NCBI RefSeq assembly: GCF_020510705.1
Contig: NZ_CP075184.1
Location: 3,720,001 to 3,784,000 of the forward strand
Source: Acidovorax radicis
GTDB lineage: Bacteria > Pseudomonadota > Gammaproteobacteria > Burkholderiales > Burkholderiaceae_C
Length of the DNA: 64,000 nt
Direction of reading: 5' to 3'
The position numbers and the translations under genes are program-made. Below are positions 1-9,698 of the stretch, piece by piece; position 1 is the stretch's first letter, and each line of letters begins with the position of its first letter. The notes below the pieces were generated by a model. It was not told the origin of the DNA. It ran no database searches and was given only the letters and a program-made list of their open reading frames with translations.

Positions 1-515
1 CCGGGCACGATGCCGTGGCCGTGCTCGACGGCGGGCTACAAGCCTGGCAGGCCGCCGGGGGGGCCGTGAACAGCGGCGAAGAGCCCGCGCACTTCCAGTC
101 CAACTTTCAGCTGAACGCCCCCCTGCGCCGACTTGCCACGGCAAGCGACGTGCTTGCAGACCTGCAGCAACCCGGCCAGACCGTGATCGACGCCCGCGCA
201 GGCGCCCGCTACCGGGGCGAAGTGGAGCCGCTCGACCCCGTAGCGGGCCATATTCCCGGCGCCCTCAACCGCCCATTTGTCGAAAACACCGGCGCCGACG
301 GCCGCTTCAAGCCCGCAGCCGTGCTGCGTGTCGAGTTTGAGGCCCTGCTGGCGGGGCGCAACCCTGCCTCGGTGGTGCACCAATGCGGCAGCGGCGTGAG
401 CGCAGTGCCCAACCTGTTGGCCATGGAAGTCGCAGGTCTTGGAGAATCCGCCCTGTTTGCAGGCAGCTGGAGCGAATGGTGCTCAGACCCCACGCGCCCG
501 GTCGAAAAGGGTTGA
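1..515 (+). CDS. Sulfurtransferase (rhodanese family), C-terminal part
   Basis: The gene enters from the left edge (reading frame at base 3) and ends with TGA at 513-515, so only about 170 C-terminal residues are visible. They form a rhodanese domain with the active-site loop HQCGSGVSAV; the catalytic Cys accepts sulfane sulfur. CGSGVSA is close to the CG(S/T)G(V/T)(T/S)A loop of 3-mercaptopyruvate sulfurtransferases (SseA type) rather than the CRxGx(R/K) loop of thiosulfate-specific rhodaneses. The part before it (about 35 residues after the first in-frame GG) looks like the linker of a two-domain enzyme. The substrate is inferred. Confidence 0.8.
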   Translation, partial: GHDAVAVLDGGLQAWQAAGGAVNSGEEPAHFQSNFQLNAPLRRLATASDVLADLQQPGQTVIDARAGARYRGEVEPLDPVAGHIPGALNRPFVENTGADGRFKPAAVLRVEFEALLAGRNPASVVHQCGSGVSAVPNLLAMEVAGLGESALFAGSWSEWCSDPTRPVEKG

Positions 516-537
516 ACAGCGCTGACTGCGGCGCCTA

Positions 538-820
538 AGAACCTGTTCAAAATCTTTTAGGGGATCGCATTGGAGTGCAATCGGGATGAGTGGATGCTTC
601 GGATGCGCAGCATGGGCTCGTGCCCATGCAAGCAGCCGGGGCGCCAAATTTCCGAGTTCATCGGCCCGATTTCACTCCAACCCTTCGGGCAAGTGCCTTG
701 CCGGACGGTCTGCTGCGTTGCGGCGCTTGTGGATAGCCGAGCTATCCACTGCACCCCGCGCCTTGCAGCCCATCCCGGCAAGGTACTTGTGCGACCCCGA
801 AAAGATTTTGAACAGGTTCT
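538..820. repeat. 283-bp inverted-repeat element, MITE-like
   Basis: Perfect 21-bp terminal inverted repeats lie at 538-558 (AGAACCTGTTCAAAATC...) and 800-820 (...GATTTTGAACAGGTTCT). The similarity continues inward for about ten more bases with small differences (GGGG then TCGCA). The interior has no convincing gene but holds a hairpin made of GTGGATAG and CTATCCAC near 729-748. No clear target-site duplication is visible. The structure fits a non-autonomous transposable element or a large REP-type repeat; which one cannot be decided from one copy. Confidence 0.7.
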
Positions 821-1124
821 AACGAACGCTGCAAGTTGCAAAAGCGCAAAAAAGATGGTTTTGCAGGCGCTATCAAAACCATGAGCAGAATTCAGGGCCT
901 GATGCCTGCCAGCGCAGCAGGCGCGCCCCCCTGAAAAGCCAGCCGGCGCCTGATCTGCGTGTAAGGCAAACTCCTACACAGCCCACCGCGAAACCAGACA
1001 CGCGGCACAGCCAAACCCCGACTTAATTTCTGATTGGGGCGGTTTCACAATCCATTTCAACGGATCACGCAAAACCTGCAGTCAGCAGACAACGCAAGAA
1101 CCGAACTGGAAAAAGGAAGCTGCC
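821..1124. other. Intergenic region upstream of flhDC
   Basis: About 300 bases between the inverted-repeat element and flhD without a credible gene. It should hold the flhDC promoter and its operators, but I cannot pick a clear -35/-10 pair. The element at 538-820 sits far enough upstream (more than 300 bp from the flhD start) to act on this promoter only from a distance. Confidence 0.5.
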
Positions 1125-1451
1125 ATGACCAACGAACAAATCCTCGCTGAAATCCGCGAAGCCAACCTCACCTACCTGATGTTGGCCCAGACCCTGATTC
1201 GCCAGGACAAGGCCGAGGCCGTCTTTCGCCTGGGCATGAACGAAGAGTCTGCCGATATTCTCGCATCGCTGTCGGCGGCGCAAGTGATGAAACTGGCCTC
1301 CCGCAACACGCTTCTTTGCAGCTTCCGCGTGGATGACAACCTGGTGTGGAGCTTGCTGACCAACCATTCGGCCAAAAAGGTGGGCAACGATGCCACCAAC
1401 ACGCTGCACGCCAATATCCTGATGGCCAGCCGCGTGTCGGAAGTGCTCTGA
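1125..1451 (+). CDS. flhD: Flagellar transcriptional regulator FlhD
   Basis: A 108-residue protein that matches FlhD along its whole length, including the N-terminal helix region (MTNEQILAEIREANLTYLML) and the Cys-containing stretch RNTLLCSFR in the DNA-binding half. FlhD joins FlhC in a heterohexamer that activates class II flagellar operons with sigma-70 RNA polymerase. The start ATG is preceded by AAAAGGAAG, a good ribosome-binding site. flhC follows 45 bp downstream, the usual arrangement. No flagellar structural gene is in the window. Confidence 0.96.
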   Translation: MTNEQILAEIREANLTYLMLAQTLIRQDKAEAVFRLGMNEESADILASLSAAQVMKLASRNTLLCSFRVDDNLVWSLLTNHSAKKVGNDATNTLHANILMASRVSEVL

Positions 1452-1496
1452 AGCACCCGCGCCCCTTCGCCCTCCTGCCGCCACCGAAAGCCCACC

Positions 1497-2048
1497 ATGT
1501 CCACACCTGCCAAAGCCCCTGCCAAGAGCGTCCTCAACGAGTCCAAGCAGATCGAGCGCGCCGCCATGCTGATCAAGATGGGGGCCCGCATGCAGGTGCT
1601 GGAGTCAGAAACCACGCTGTCCTATGAACGCCTGATCCGCCTGTACAAGGAGATCGCGGGCAAGTCGCCGTCCAAAGGGCAACTGCCCTTCTCGACCGAC
1701 TGGTTCCTGACCTGGCAGGAAAACATCCACAGTTCGCTGTTCCTCAATATCTACGAATACCTGTCCAAAGGCGTCGACCTGGACGCAGTCGAACTGCTGA
1801 CCAAGGCCTATCGCCTGTACAACGAACAGGTAGCCACCGCCGAGATCGACCCGCTGCTGTCTTTCACCCGCGCCTGGCGCCTGGTGAAGTTCGTGGACGC
1901 CGGCATGCTCACGCGCACCAAGTGCTCGCAGTGCAGCGGCCAGTTTGTGACCGAGCTGTATGAAAACCGCCACTTCACCTGCGGCCTGTGCAACCCACCC
2001 GCACGCGCCGGCAAGAGCAAAACCGCAGGCGCACTGATGTTGCATTGA
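1497..2048 (+). CDS. flhC: Flagellar transcriptional activator FlhC
   Basis: A 183-residue protein typical of FlhC. The C-terminal zinc site is complete: Cys143, Cys146, Cys162 and Cys165 in the pattern CSQC...CGLC. FlhC supplies most of the DNA recognition in the FlhD4C2 complex and needs the zinc for stability. Length and motif spacing agree with the family. It is co-transcribed with flhD. In many betaproteobacteria motA/motB follow directly; here the next genes are convergent lipoprotein genes, so the usual motility neighbours are missing. Confidence 0.96.
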   Translation: MSTPAKAPAKSVLNESKQIERAAMLIKMGARMQVLESETTLSYERLIRLYKEIAGKSPSKGQLPFSTDWFLTWQENIHSSLFLNIYEYLSKGVDLDAVELLTKAYRLYNEQVATAEIDPLLSFTRAWRLVKFVDAGMLTRTKCSQCSGQFVTELYENRHFTCGLCNPPARAGKSKTAGALMLH

Positions 2049-2050
2049 AA

Positions 2051-2117
2051 AATATCAATCAAAAGTGCCTCTAGCGCTTAGTGGATAAGCGCTAGCAGCT
2101 ATCAATTTGATATTTAT
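2051..2117. repeat. Dispersed palindromic repeat, copy 1
   Basis: Copy of the family repeat with core CTAGCGCTTA-GTGGA-TAAGCGCTAG followed by CAGCTATCA. The flanks TATCAA and TTGATA extend the symmetry. It lies just behind flhC and before a terminator, so it is probably transcribed as a hairpin at the 3' end of the flhDC mRNA. Confidence 0.8.
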
Positions 2118-2153
2118 TTCACCATTAGCAGCGCTAGACAGCGCGCCAACCCA

Positions 2154-2182
2154 AAGCCCCACAAGGGGCTTTTAGCTTTTTG
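2154..2182 (+). terminator. Rho-independent terminator after flhDC
   Basis: Stem AAGCCCC / GGGGCTT with loop ACAA (2154-2171) followed by T-rich sequence. It lies between the convergent flhC and lipoprotein genes and can serve both directions, because the minus strand also has As before and a short T run after the stem. Confidence 0.75.
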
Positions 2183-2200
2183 TCTTGCGTCTGGATTCGC

Positions 2201-2788
2201 TCAGCGCCCGTTCAGCAAGGTGCGCACGTTCTCATCCACGGGCACCGCATAGTTGTATGCCGCCACCACGGTGTTGCCCACCGGGTTCACCAGCTTGAGG
2301 GTGATATACAGCGCCGACGCCGACACCGCATACGTGCCCACTACCACAGCCTGGGCATTCTGGGCCTGGCTCACCTCACGCACTTCACGCGACAGCAGCA
2401 GTTCCCCCTGCTCGCGGTGCAGCACGAGGTTTTCGCGCAGCTTCACCTCTGTCACCCGCAGGCCGCGCTGCACCATGCGCCCGGCAATCTGCTCGGCAAA
2501 AATGCGCCCCAGGCGCGACGACTCGGCGAGCCGGTCCACATTGACCAGCGTGGCCGCCAGCACGGGCTGGCTCGCGTCCAGCGGCGCATTGAGCAACAAG
2601 GCATCCGTGGCGCGCTCATTGACCTCAATGAGATCCACCCGCGAAGTACCCGTGGCACGGTCACCGTAGTAATAGCCGTTGATCGCGCTGGCGCAGCCTT
2701 GCAGGCCAAGGGTGGGTATGGCCGCCGCCAGGAACAGGGCCATGCGCCACAAGGCTGCATGGCGTGGATTGCGTTGTGTCCGCGTCAT
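2201..2788 (-). CDS. FlgO-like lipoprotein
   Basis: 195 residues starting at ATG 2788. The N-terminal signal ends in a lipobox (LGLQGC, Cys32), so the mature protein should be anchored in a membrane. The rest resembles the FlgO domain: a conserved RIFAEQIAGRMVQRGL helix, SREVREVSQAQNAQAVVVGTY, and a final beta region on whether activity is stored or displayed (ITLKLVNPVGNTVVAAYNY). In Vibrio FlgO is an outer-membrane protein needed for normal motility. The start overlaps the stop of the upstream lipoprotein gene (ATGA), so the two are translationally coupled. Closeness to flhDC supports a flagellar link, but this is inference. Confidence 0.75.
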   Translation of the reverse strand: MTRTQRNPRHAALWRMALFLAAAIPTLGLQGCASAINGYYYGDRATGTSRVDLIEVNERATDALLLNAPLDASQPVLAATLVNVDRLAESSRLGRIFAEQIAGRMVQRGLRVTEVKLRENLVLHREQGELLLSREVREVSQAQNAQAVVVGTYAVSASALYITLKLVNPVGNTVVAAYNYAVPVDENVRTLLNGR

Positions 2789-3513
2789 GGCGCCACCACC
2801 CGCCAGGTCTTGATCGCAGTGGGCGCAGGCGGCGGCACAGAGACAGGCTCCCGGGCTTTGTACAAACTGGAATCGTCCGGCTCGATGTAATACACGTCGG
2901 CCGTGCTTGCCAGATAGCGGTTCCCGCTTTCCAGCGACGTCGTGATGAGCACCTCGGTGCGCGTGGGTCCTCCGGCAGCAGTACCATCCATGGTGTATTG
3001 CGTCAAATCTGTCACCACTCCCAGCGCAGTAACACCCGCCAGCATCGCGCCCGCACTTTGCTGGAACAGATACCAATCGCGTGCCACGCCAACCCCCAGC
3101 GCCAGGCGTGTCCAGGGCATGGGCGCCACGTTGTGTACGCGCGCTTGGTGTTGCACCACCTGGGTCTCGAACGTGAGCGTGACAGCGGTCGGCTCGGTGG
3201 ATAGCGTTACGCCGCGGTCCAGCAACCGGGTGATCAGCAGCTTGCGAAAGCCGTTGTTAAAACTCGTATCGCCAGGGTTCACCGCCACATAGATCGGATA
3301 CTCTCCCGCAGGCCATGCTGCAAGCTTGCCCTCGATGCGGCTGGCCACGTCGTCGGCCAACACGTCCCAGTGGTGCACGGCGCGGGCCTTTTTCTGGTCG
3401 GTGGCGGGATAGTTGTCGGCGCGCGGCACGTTCAGCGACGAGCAGCCGCCAACCAGCGCCAGCAGCCCCGCCATCGCGAGCCGCCGCACACCTGCGGAGC
3501 GTTGAGGTTTCAT
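2785..3513 (-). CDS. Conserved lipoprotein, unknown function
   Basis: 242 residues from ATG 3513. The signal MKPQRSAGVRRLAMAGLLAL is followed by a lipobox VGGC with Cys24. The middle contains a glycine/alanine-rich hydrophobic segment (LALGVGVARDWYLF...GAMLAGVTALGVVTDL) that could span or dock to a membrane. I do not recognise the family with certainty. It overlaps the FlgO-like gene by ATGA and is therefore its operon partner, in the way FlgO and FlgP are paired elsewhere. The reading frame is open much further upstream, but that part is antisense to the next gene and lacks a signal peptide. Confidence 0.8.
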   Translation of the reverse strand: MKPQRSAGVRRLAMAGLLALVGGCSSLNVPRADNYPATDQKKARAVHHWDVLADDVASRIEGKLAAWPAGEYPIYVAVNPGDTSFNNGFRKLLITRLLDRGVTLSTEPTAVTLTFETQVVQHQARVHNVAPMPWTRLALGVGVARDWYLFQQSAGAMLAGVTALGVVTDLTQYTMDGTAAGGPTRTEVLITTSLESGNRYLASTADVYYIEPDDSSLYKAREPVSVPPPAPTAIKTWRVVAP

Positions 3514-3691
3514 GCGCACACGCCCCTTGTCATGTTGAGATGCCATCGAATTGCATCGCGCCATCGTACGGCCCGGCCATAAACACCATCGCGAGAATAA
3601 AGCGGGTTTTGCGTAGCACTTCCACCACGCCGCCGCCCAAGAGAGATAGCCGCCTACAAACCAGCCGACCGCGCTCCCCCACAATCCGGCC

Positions 3692-4966
3692 ATGACCGCG
3701 CCTTCCACCCCCACGCCGACACCCGCCCCAGCCACCACAGCGGCCGAGCACTCCGAATCCGCCAGCGCGGTGGCCGCAGCATCACCATCCACACAAAGCA
3801 ACGACGCGGCACCGCCCGAAGCCGCGTCCCCGACGGCCGCCTCCACCATGCCGCCGCCCCTGCAAGCCCCACTCATGCTCCACATGCCCGTGGATGTGCG
3901 CAACCTGTCGTTGGCATTGCTGGCCCTGTTTGCCAGCCTGGCGCTGCTGCACTGGGCCAGTGCAGTGTTCATCCCCATCATGCTGAGCCTGCTGCTCACC
4001 ACTGCGCTGCGCCCGGCAGTGGAGGCCATGAAGCGTTGGCATATACCGCGTTGGCTCGGCGCGGGGGTGTTGCTCATCGCCATCGTGTCGAGTCTGGCCA
4101 GCACCGCATGGTCGCTGAGCGATGGCGCGTCGCAGTTGGTGGAGTCACTGCCCGTAGCGGCCAAAAAAGTGCGCGACCGCATCAAGGCGAGCTCTTCCAC
4201 CGCCAGCCCGCTGGACACGGTGCAAAAAGCCGCAGCCCAAATCGAACAAGCCGCGAATGACAGCAACGCCGCGCCCACCCGCAGAGGTGTGCAACGCGTG
4301 GTGGTGGAGCGCACGCCGTTCAACGTGCGCGACTACCTGTGGAGCAGCACCATGGGCCTGATGTCGGCGCTGGGGCAACTGACGGTGGTTATTTTTCTGA
4401 CCTTTTTTGCGCTGGCCTCGGGCAACCTGTTTCGCAACAAATTGCTGCGCATTGCGGGCACCAGCCTGGAACGGCGCAAGGTCACCATCCACGTGCTGGA
4501 AGACATCACCCACCAGATCCAGCGCTATCTGCTGGTGCAGGTGTTCACCAGTTTGCTGGTGGGGGTGGCCACGGGCCTTGCCTACTGGGCGCTGGGCCTC
4601 GAAAACGCCGCCGTGTGGGGTGTGGTGGCGGGGGTGCTCAATCTGGCACCCTACATTGGCTCCGCCCTGGTCACAGGGGGATCGGCCCTGGTCGCGTTTT
4701 TGCAATTCGGCACCGTCGACATGGCGCTGGCGATTGGTGGCGCATCGCTGGTCATCCATACCCTGGTCGGCAACCTGCTCACCCCCTGGCTCACCAGCCG
4801 CACCAGCAGCATGAGCCCCGTGGCCGTGTTCGTGAGCGTGCTGGCCTGGGGCTGGCTGTGGGGCCTGTGGGGCCTGCTGCTGGGCATCCCGGTGATGATG
4901 GCCGTGAAGGCGGTGTGTGACCGGGTGGAGGATTTAAAGGCGGTGGGCGAGTTGCTGGGGGACTGA
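3692..4966 (+). CDS. AI-2E family transporter (PerM/YdiK type)
   Basis: 424 residues. The first 65 are low-complexity Pro/Ala/Thr-rich and probably cytoplasmic. Then come two hydrophobic hairpins (NLSLALLALFASLALLHWAS, IPIMLSLLLTTALRPAVEAM), a soluble stretch with an insertion around residues 150-220, and five or six further membrane segments, ending with the family signature WGLWGLLLGIPVMMAVKAVCDRVEDL. Members export small molecules or ions, and some have been linked to autoinducer-2 export or Na+/H+ exchange; the substrate here is unknown. It is divergent from the lipoprotein pair. Confidence 0.88.
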   Translation: MTAPSTPTPTPAPATTAAEHSESASAVAAASPSTQSNDAAPPEAASPTAASTMPPPLQAPLMLHMPVDVRNLSLALLALFASLALLHWASAVFIPIMLSLLLTTALRPAVEAMKRWHIPRWLGAGVLLIAIVSSLASTAWSLSDGASQLVESLPVAAKKVRDRIKASSSTASPLDTVQKAAAQIEQAANDSNAAPTRRGVQRVVVERTPFNVRDYLWSSTMGLMSALGQLTVVIFLTFFALASGNLFRNKLLRIAGTSLERRKVTIHVLEDITHQIQRYLLVQVFTSLLVGVATGLAYWALGLENAAVWGVVAGVLNLAPYIGSALVTGGSALVAFLQFGTVDMALAIGGASLVIHTLVGNLLTPWLTSRTSSMSPVAVFVSVLAWGWLWGLWGLLLGIPVMMAVKAVCDRVEDLKAVGELLGD

Positions 4967-5019
4967 GCGCCTGGCCCGTGGCCGTGACGGCCCGCGCCCC
5001 TGCCCCAGGCGGGGGTCGA

Positions 5020-7809
5020 TCACCCCGTATTGCGCAACCCCGCCGCAATCCCGTTGATAGAGATGTGAATCCCGGTCTGCACCCGCTCGTCGCCCTGCCC
5101 CGCGCGCCAGCGGCGCACCAGCTCCACCTGCAAATGGTGCAGTGGGTCGATGTAGGGGAAGCGGTGTTTGATGGAGCGCGCCAGCGCGGCGTTGTGCATC
5201 AGCCGCTGTTTGTCGCCGGTGATGCGGGTGAGCGCATCGGCCGTGCGGTGCCATTCGGCTTCGATGGCGGTGAACACCTTCTTGCGCAGGCGCGCGTCCG
5301 TCACCAGCTCGCTGTAGCGCGACGCCAGGGCCAGGTCGCTTTTGGCCAGCACCATGTCCATGTTGGACAGCAGCGTGCGGAAGAACGGCCACTGGCGGTA
5401 CATCTTTTGCAACAGTGCCAGCTGGCTCTTGGGCTCTTTGCCCTGCGTGTTCACAAAGGCGTCCACTGCAGATCCAAAACCATACCAGCCCGGCAGCGTG
5501 AGGCGGCACTGCCCCCAGCTGAAGCCCCAGGGAATGGCGCGCAGGTCTTCGATCTTCTGGCTGGCCTTGCGTGATGCGGGGCGCGAGCCGATGTTCAGCT
5601 CGGCGATCTCGCGGATGGGGGTGGAGTTGAAAAAATACTCGGTGAAGCCTGGGGTTTCGTACACCAACGCGCGGTAGCTGCCCATGCTGGCCAGCGAGAG
5701 CTGCGCAGCGGCGTCCAGAAAGGCCTTGGTGGCCGACTTGGTGGGCTGCAGCAACGTGGCTTCGAGCGTGGCGGCCACCAGGGTTTCGAGGTTGCGGCGG
5801 CCGATCTCGGGGTTGGCGTATTTGGAGGCGATGACCTCGCCCTGCTCCGTCAGGCGGATCTGCCCGCGCACTGTGCCAGGGGGCTGCGCCAGGATAGCTT
5901 GGTAGCTTGGGCCGCCGCCCCGGCCCACGGTGCCGCCCCGGCCGTGGAACATGCGCAGCTGGATGCCGTGGCTGGTGGCCAGCTCGTCAAACAATTCCAC
6001 CAGCGCAATCTCGGCGCGGTACAGCTCCCAGTTGCTGGTGAAGATGCCGCCGTCCTTGTTGCTGTCGCTGTAGCCGAGCATGATGTCCTGCTCGCCCCCG
6101 CTGCGCTGCACGAGTGCGGCCACGCCAGGCAAGGCATAGAACTCGCGCATGATGGGGGCGGCATTGCGCAGGTCTTCGATGGTTTCGAACAGCGGCACCA
6201 CGATGAGGTGGTTCTTGGACTCGGCGTCCAAGGTTCCATCCATCAGGCCCACCTCCTTTTGCAGCAGCAACACCTCCAGCAAATCGCTCACCGTTTCGGT
6301 GTGGCTGATGATGTAGTGGCGGATGGCCTCGTGGCCAAACCGCTCGCGCATCACGCGGGCGGTTTCAAAGATGGCCAGCTCGCCCTGGGTGTGGGCCGAA
6401 TACTGTGCACCCACCACGCGCAGCGGGCGGGCGTCATTGAGCAACTTGACCAGCAGTGCACGTTTGGCAGCCTCCTGCAGGTCCTGGTAATGCGGTTCGA
6501 TGCGGGCCGTGGCCAGCAGCTCGGCCACCACCTCTTCATGTTTGTCGGAGCTTTGGCGCAGATCCACGGTGGCCAGGTGAAAGCCGAACACCTGCACCGC
6601 ACGAATTAAGGGGTGCAGTCGCTCTGCCGCCAACGCGGCCCCTTGGTGGGACTGGAGCGACGCCTCGATCACGCGCAGGTCCGCCAGAAATTCTTCGGCG
6701 CTGGTATAGGCGTTTTGCGGTGCCACCGCATGGCGCGCGGCCTCACCGCCGGTCAGGTCCTTGAGCGAGGCGGCCAGACGCGCGTAAACGCCGGTCAGTG
6801 CGCGTCGGTAGGGCTCGTCCACGCGGTGCTCGCTGGTGTCGGGCGAGCGTTGTGCCAGTGCGTCCATCTCGGCGGACACCTGCACCAGGCGGGCCGACAG
6901 CGACAGCTCGCCGCCCAGAAAATGCACTTCCGTCAGATAGTGGCGCAGCGCCACCTCGGCCTGGCGGCCCAGCGCGTATTGCAGGGTCTGCGCGGTGACA
7001 TTGGGATTGCCGTCGCGATCGCCGCCAATCCATTGGCCCATGCGCAAAAAGCTGTGCACAGGGTACTGGCCCAGCTCGTTTTCGAGGTCCGCATAGATCT
7101 TGGGAATCTCGCGCAAAAACGTGGATTCGTAATAGCTCAGCGCGTTCTCGATCTCGTCGGCCACTGTGAGCTTGCTGTAGCGCAGCAGGCGCGTTTGCCA
7201 CAGTTGGGCCACGCGGGCGCGCAGCAGGGCTTCATTGGCGGCCAGCTCGCGCGGGGTGAGCGCGTCCTTGGCGCTGTTGTAGAGCTGGGCACGCACCTGG
7301 ATGCCATCGCGCACCGCCAACAGTTGTGCGATGTCACGCTCGGCGTCCAGGATGCTCTTGCGCTGCACTTCAGTGGGGTGTGCCGTGAGCACTGGCGCCA
7401 CATAACTGTTGGCCAGCGTCTGTGCAATGGTCTTGGGCGCAATGCCGGCCCAGCGCAGGCGCGACAGGGCGACCTCGATGCTGCCCTCTTGCGTGTCGCC
7501 CGCGCGCTCGTGCACGGCGCGGCGGCGGATGTGGTGGCGGTCTTCGGCCAGGTTGGCCAGGTGACTGAAGTAGGTGAAGGCGCGGATCACGCTCACTGTC
7601 TGGTCGCCCGACAGCGACTTGAGCAGCTTCTTGAGCGCGCGGTCGGCCTCCTGGTCGGCATCGCGCCGGAAGGCGACGGAGAGCTTGCGCACCTGCTCGA
7701 CGAGTTCGTAGGCGTCCACCCCTTCCTGCTCGCGGATCACATCGCCCAAAATACGGCCCAGCAGACGGATGTCATCAATCAGGGGCTGGTCCTTGTCAGG
7801 TCTTTTCAT
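5020..7809 (-). CDS. ppc: Phosphoenolpyruvate carboxylase
   Basis: 929 residues from ATG 7809, the normal length for bacterial PEPC. It converts phosphoenolpyruvate and bicarbonate to oxaloacetate and so refills the TCA cycle. Visible signatures are [13 protein letters not shown] with the catalytic His, [32 protein letters not shown] and the invariant C-terminal RNTG. The frame stays open upstream to 8868, but that part is antisense to hemC. The gene is divergent from hemC, with 129 bp between the two starts for both promoters. Confidence 0.97.
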   Translation of the reverse strand: MKRPDKDQPLIDDIRLLGRILGDVIREQEGVDAYELVEQVRKLSVAFRRDADQEADRALKKLLKSLSGDQTVSVIRAFTYFSHLANLAEDRHHIRRRAVHERAGDTQEGSIEVALSRLRWAGIAPKTIAQTLANSYVAPVLTAHPTEVQRKSILDAERDIAQLLAVRDGIQVRAQLYNSAKDALTPRELAANEALLRARVAQLWQTRLLRYSKLTVADEIENALSYYESTFLREIPKIYADLENELGQYPVHSFLRMGQWIGGDRDGNPNVTAQTLQYALGRQAEVALRHYLTEVHFLGGELSLSARLVQVSAEMDALAQRSPDTSEHRVDEPYRRALTGVYARLAASLKDLTGGEAARHAVAPQNAYTSAEEFLADLRVIEASLQSHQGAALAAERLHPLIRAVQVFGFHLATVDLRQSSDKHEEVVAELLATARIEPHYQDLQEAAKRALLVKLLNDARPLRVVGAQYSAHTQGELAIFETARVMRERFGHEAIRHYIISHTETVSDLLEVLLLQKEVGLMDGTLDAESKNHLIVVPLFETIEDLRNAAPIMREFYALPGVAALVQRSGGEQDIMLGYSDSNKDGGIFTSNWELYRAEIALVELFDELATSHGIQLRMFHGRGGTVGRGGGPSYQAILAQPPGTVRGQIRLTEQGEVIASKYANPEIGRRNLETLVAATLEATLLQPTKSATKAFLDAAAQLSLASMGSYRALVYETPGFTEYFFNSTPIREIAELNIGSRPASRKASQKIEDLRAIPWGFSWGQCRLTLPGWYGFGSAVDAFVNTQGKEPKSQLALLQKMYRQWPFFRTLLSNMDMVLAKSDLALASRYSELVTDARLRKKVFTAIEAEWHRTADALTRITGDKQRLMHNAALARSIKHRFPYIDPLHHLQVELVRRWRAGQGDERVQTGIHISINGIAAGLRNTG

Positions 7810-7938
7810 GCGGGAGTCTCCGGAAATGAATGGAGCGATCCGGCGCCGCATGCCTGCATGACCACAGGCCGCACCAGCCCCGGTGCGGGCGCATGCTAGC
7901 ATCCTGAGCCGCTGAATAATTACAAACAGGTTACGAAC

Positions 7939-8877
7939 TTGAGCGCCTTGCAAACACCCCCCATCGTCATCGCCACACGCGAAAGCCGCCTGGCACTTTG
8001 GCAGGCAGAACATGTGAAGGCCCTGCTCACAGCCCGTGGGCACAGCGTGCAATTGCTGGGCATGACCACCAAAGGCGACCAGATCCTGGACCGCTCGCTC
8101 AGCAAGGTGGGCGGCAAGGGCCTGTTTGTGAAAGAGCTTGAAACAGCGCTGGAAGAAGGCCGTGCCCACATCGCCGTGCATTCGCTCAAAGATGTGCCAA
8201 TGGAGCTGCCCGAAGGCTTTGCCCTGGCCTGCGTGATGGAGCGCGAAGACCCGCGCGACGCCTTTGTGTCCCCCCGCTATGACAACCTGGACGCCCTGCC
8301 CCAGGGCGCCGTGGTGGGCACCTCCAGCCTGCGCCGCCAGGTGTTGCTGCAGGCCCTGCGGCCCGACCTGAAGATAGAACCCCTGCGCGGCAACCTGGAC
8401 ACGCGCCTGCGCAAACTCGATGAAGGCCAATACGACGCCATCGTGCTCGCCGCAGCCGGGCTCAAGCGCCTGGGGCTTGCATCGCGCATCCGCGCCACGT
8501 TCGAGCCTGCCGCCATGCTGCCCGCCGCTGGCCAGGGCGCCCTGGGTATCGAGGTGCGCAGCGACCGCCAGGACCTGATCGACGCCCTGGCGCCCCTGGC
8601 CCACCAAGCCACCTGGCTCACTGTGGCCGCAGAGCGCGCCGTGAGCCGCGCCATGGGCGGCAGCTGCTCGATGCCACTGGCCGCCCACGGCACACTGACC
8701 CACGGCGTGCTGCAACTCGACGCTGCCTGGGGCGACCCCGATGGCAACACGCCGCTGGTGCGCGCACAGTCCAGCGCCGCCGTCACCACCCTCGCACAGG
8801 CCGAAGCCCTGGGTGATGCCATCGCCCAAAGCCTGCGGGCCGGTGGCGCCCGGGGCGTGACCCCCCACCCCGGTTGA
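7939..8877 (+). CDS. hemC: Porphobilinogen deaminase (hydroxymethylbilane synthase)
   Basis: 312 residues. It joins four porphobilinogens to hydroxymethylbilane. All key parts are present: [16 protein letters not shown] with catalytic Asp85, the arginine-rich GTSSLRRQ and RGNLDTRL loops, and Cys243 in [11 protein letters not shown], which carries the dipyrromethane cofactor. The start is TTG at 7939; no ATG or GTG fits upstream of the conserved N terminus, and a weak ACAGG lies before it. First gene of the run hemC-hemD-hemX-hemY. Confidence 0.97.
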   Translation: MSALQTPPIVIATRESRLALWQAEHVKALLTARGHSVQLLGMTTKGDQILDRSLSKVGGKGLFVKELETALEEGRAHIAVHSLKDVPMELPEGFALACVMEREDPRDAFVSPRYDNLDALPQGAVVGTSSLRRQVLLQALRPDLKIEPLRGNLDTRLRKLDEGQYDAIVLAAAGLKRLGLASRIRATFEPAAMLPAAGQGALGIEVRSDRQDLIDALAPLAHQATWLTVAAERAVSRAMGGSCSMPLAAHGTLTHGVLQLDAAWGDPDGNTPLVRAQSSAAVTTLAQAEALGDAIAQSLRAGGARGVTPHPG

Positions 8878-8891
8878 CCCGCCCCCGCGCC

Positions 8892-9698
8892 ATGCCCCGG
8901 GTGATCGTCACACGGCCCGCGCGCGAAGCCGCGCACTGGGTCGATCAGCTGCAGGCGCAGGGCATCGACGCCATCGCACTGCCACTGATTGCCATTGGCC
9001 CGTGCACCGATGCCGCCGCGCGGCACGCCTTGATGCAGGCCCAACAGCAGCTCGGCTACTACCGGGCCCTCATGTTTGTCAGTGGCAATGCCGTGGTTCA
9101 TTTTTTTGAACAAAAAGAGCCTTTAGCGCTGATAGATAAAGCGTTAAAAGCTATCAAAACAAGAGCATGGGCACCAGGCCCCGGCACCACGCGTGCGCTG
9201 GTACAGGCGGGGTTTGCACCCGATCGCATCGACGGCCCGGCCCCGGATGCGCCGCAGTTTGATTCCGAGTCGCTGTGGCAACAGGTGGCCCCGCAGATTC
9301 AGCCGGGGGACCGCGTGCTCATCGTGCGCGGCTGCTCCGGCGGCGTCCATGACAACGCCCAGGGCACAGGCCGTGACTGGCTGGCGCGCCAGATCGACGC
9401 TGCGGGTGGACAGGTGGACTTCGTGGTGGCCTATGAACGGGGTGCGCCCCGGCTCACGGCCGCCGAGGTGGCGCTGGCGCAACAGGCCACACAAGACGGC
9501 TCCATCTGGTTACTGAGCAGCTCTGAAGCCGTGGGCCACCTGGCCCAGGCCCTGCCCGCCCTGCGGTGGGAGACCGCCTGCGCGCTGGCCACCCACCCCC
9601 GCATCGCCGATGCCGCGCGGGCAGCGGGCTTTGGCACCGTGCGGGAATGCCGCCCGGCGCTGGAAGACGTGGTGGCATCGATAGAATCGGGGGCATGA
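8892..9698 (+). CDS. hemD: Uroporphyrinogen-III synthase
   Basis: 268 residues from ATG 8892 ([17 protein letters not shown]). A TTG at 8874 that overlaps the hemC stop would add six residues and allow coupling. It closes and inverts hydroxymethylbilane to uroporphyrinogen III. HemD is poorly conserved, but the paired Rossmann-like lobes are seen in [40 protein letters not shown] and [12 protein letters not shown]. Unusual: bases 9107-9165 are a copy of the dispersed palindromic repeat read in frame, adding about 16 residues ([17 protein letters not shown]) between the first-lobe strand and the GPGT loop. Reading frame and flanking motifs are intact, so the enzyme is probably functional. The stop overlaps hemX (ATGA). 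Confidence 0.92.
   Translation: MPRVIVTRPAREAAHWVDQLQAQGIDAIALPLIAIGPCTDAAARHALMQAQQQLGYYRALMFVSGNAVVHFFEQKEPLALIDKALKAIKTRAWAPGPGTTRALVQAGFAPDRIDGPAPDAPQFDSESLWQQVAPQIQPGDRVLIVRGCSGGVHDNAQGTGRDWLARQIDAAGGQVDFVVAYERGAPRLTAAEVALAQQATQDGSIWLLSSSEAVGHLAQALPALRWETACALATHPRIADAARAAGFGTVRECRPALEDVVASIESGA
9107..9165. repeat. Dispersed palindromic repeat, copy 2, inside hemD
   Basis: The sequence around GCCTTTAGCGCTGATAGATA and AGCGTTAAAAGCTATCAAAA aligns with the intergenic copies (for example 2066-2115 and 55310-55355) but lies within the coding frame of hemD. The palindrome is partly decayed (GCGCT...AAGCGTTA), as expected if the insertion is old and now evolves as protein. Confidence 0.8.

Noticed and set aside
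586..884. Small genes inside the 538-820 inverted-repeat element
   Set aside because: Several short frames overlap in both directions, none has a ribosome site or known motif, and the region's structure is explained by the inverted repeats.
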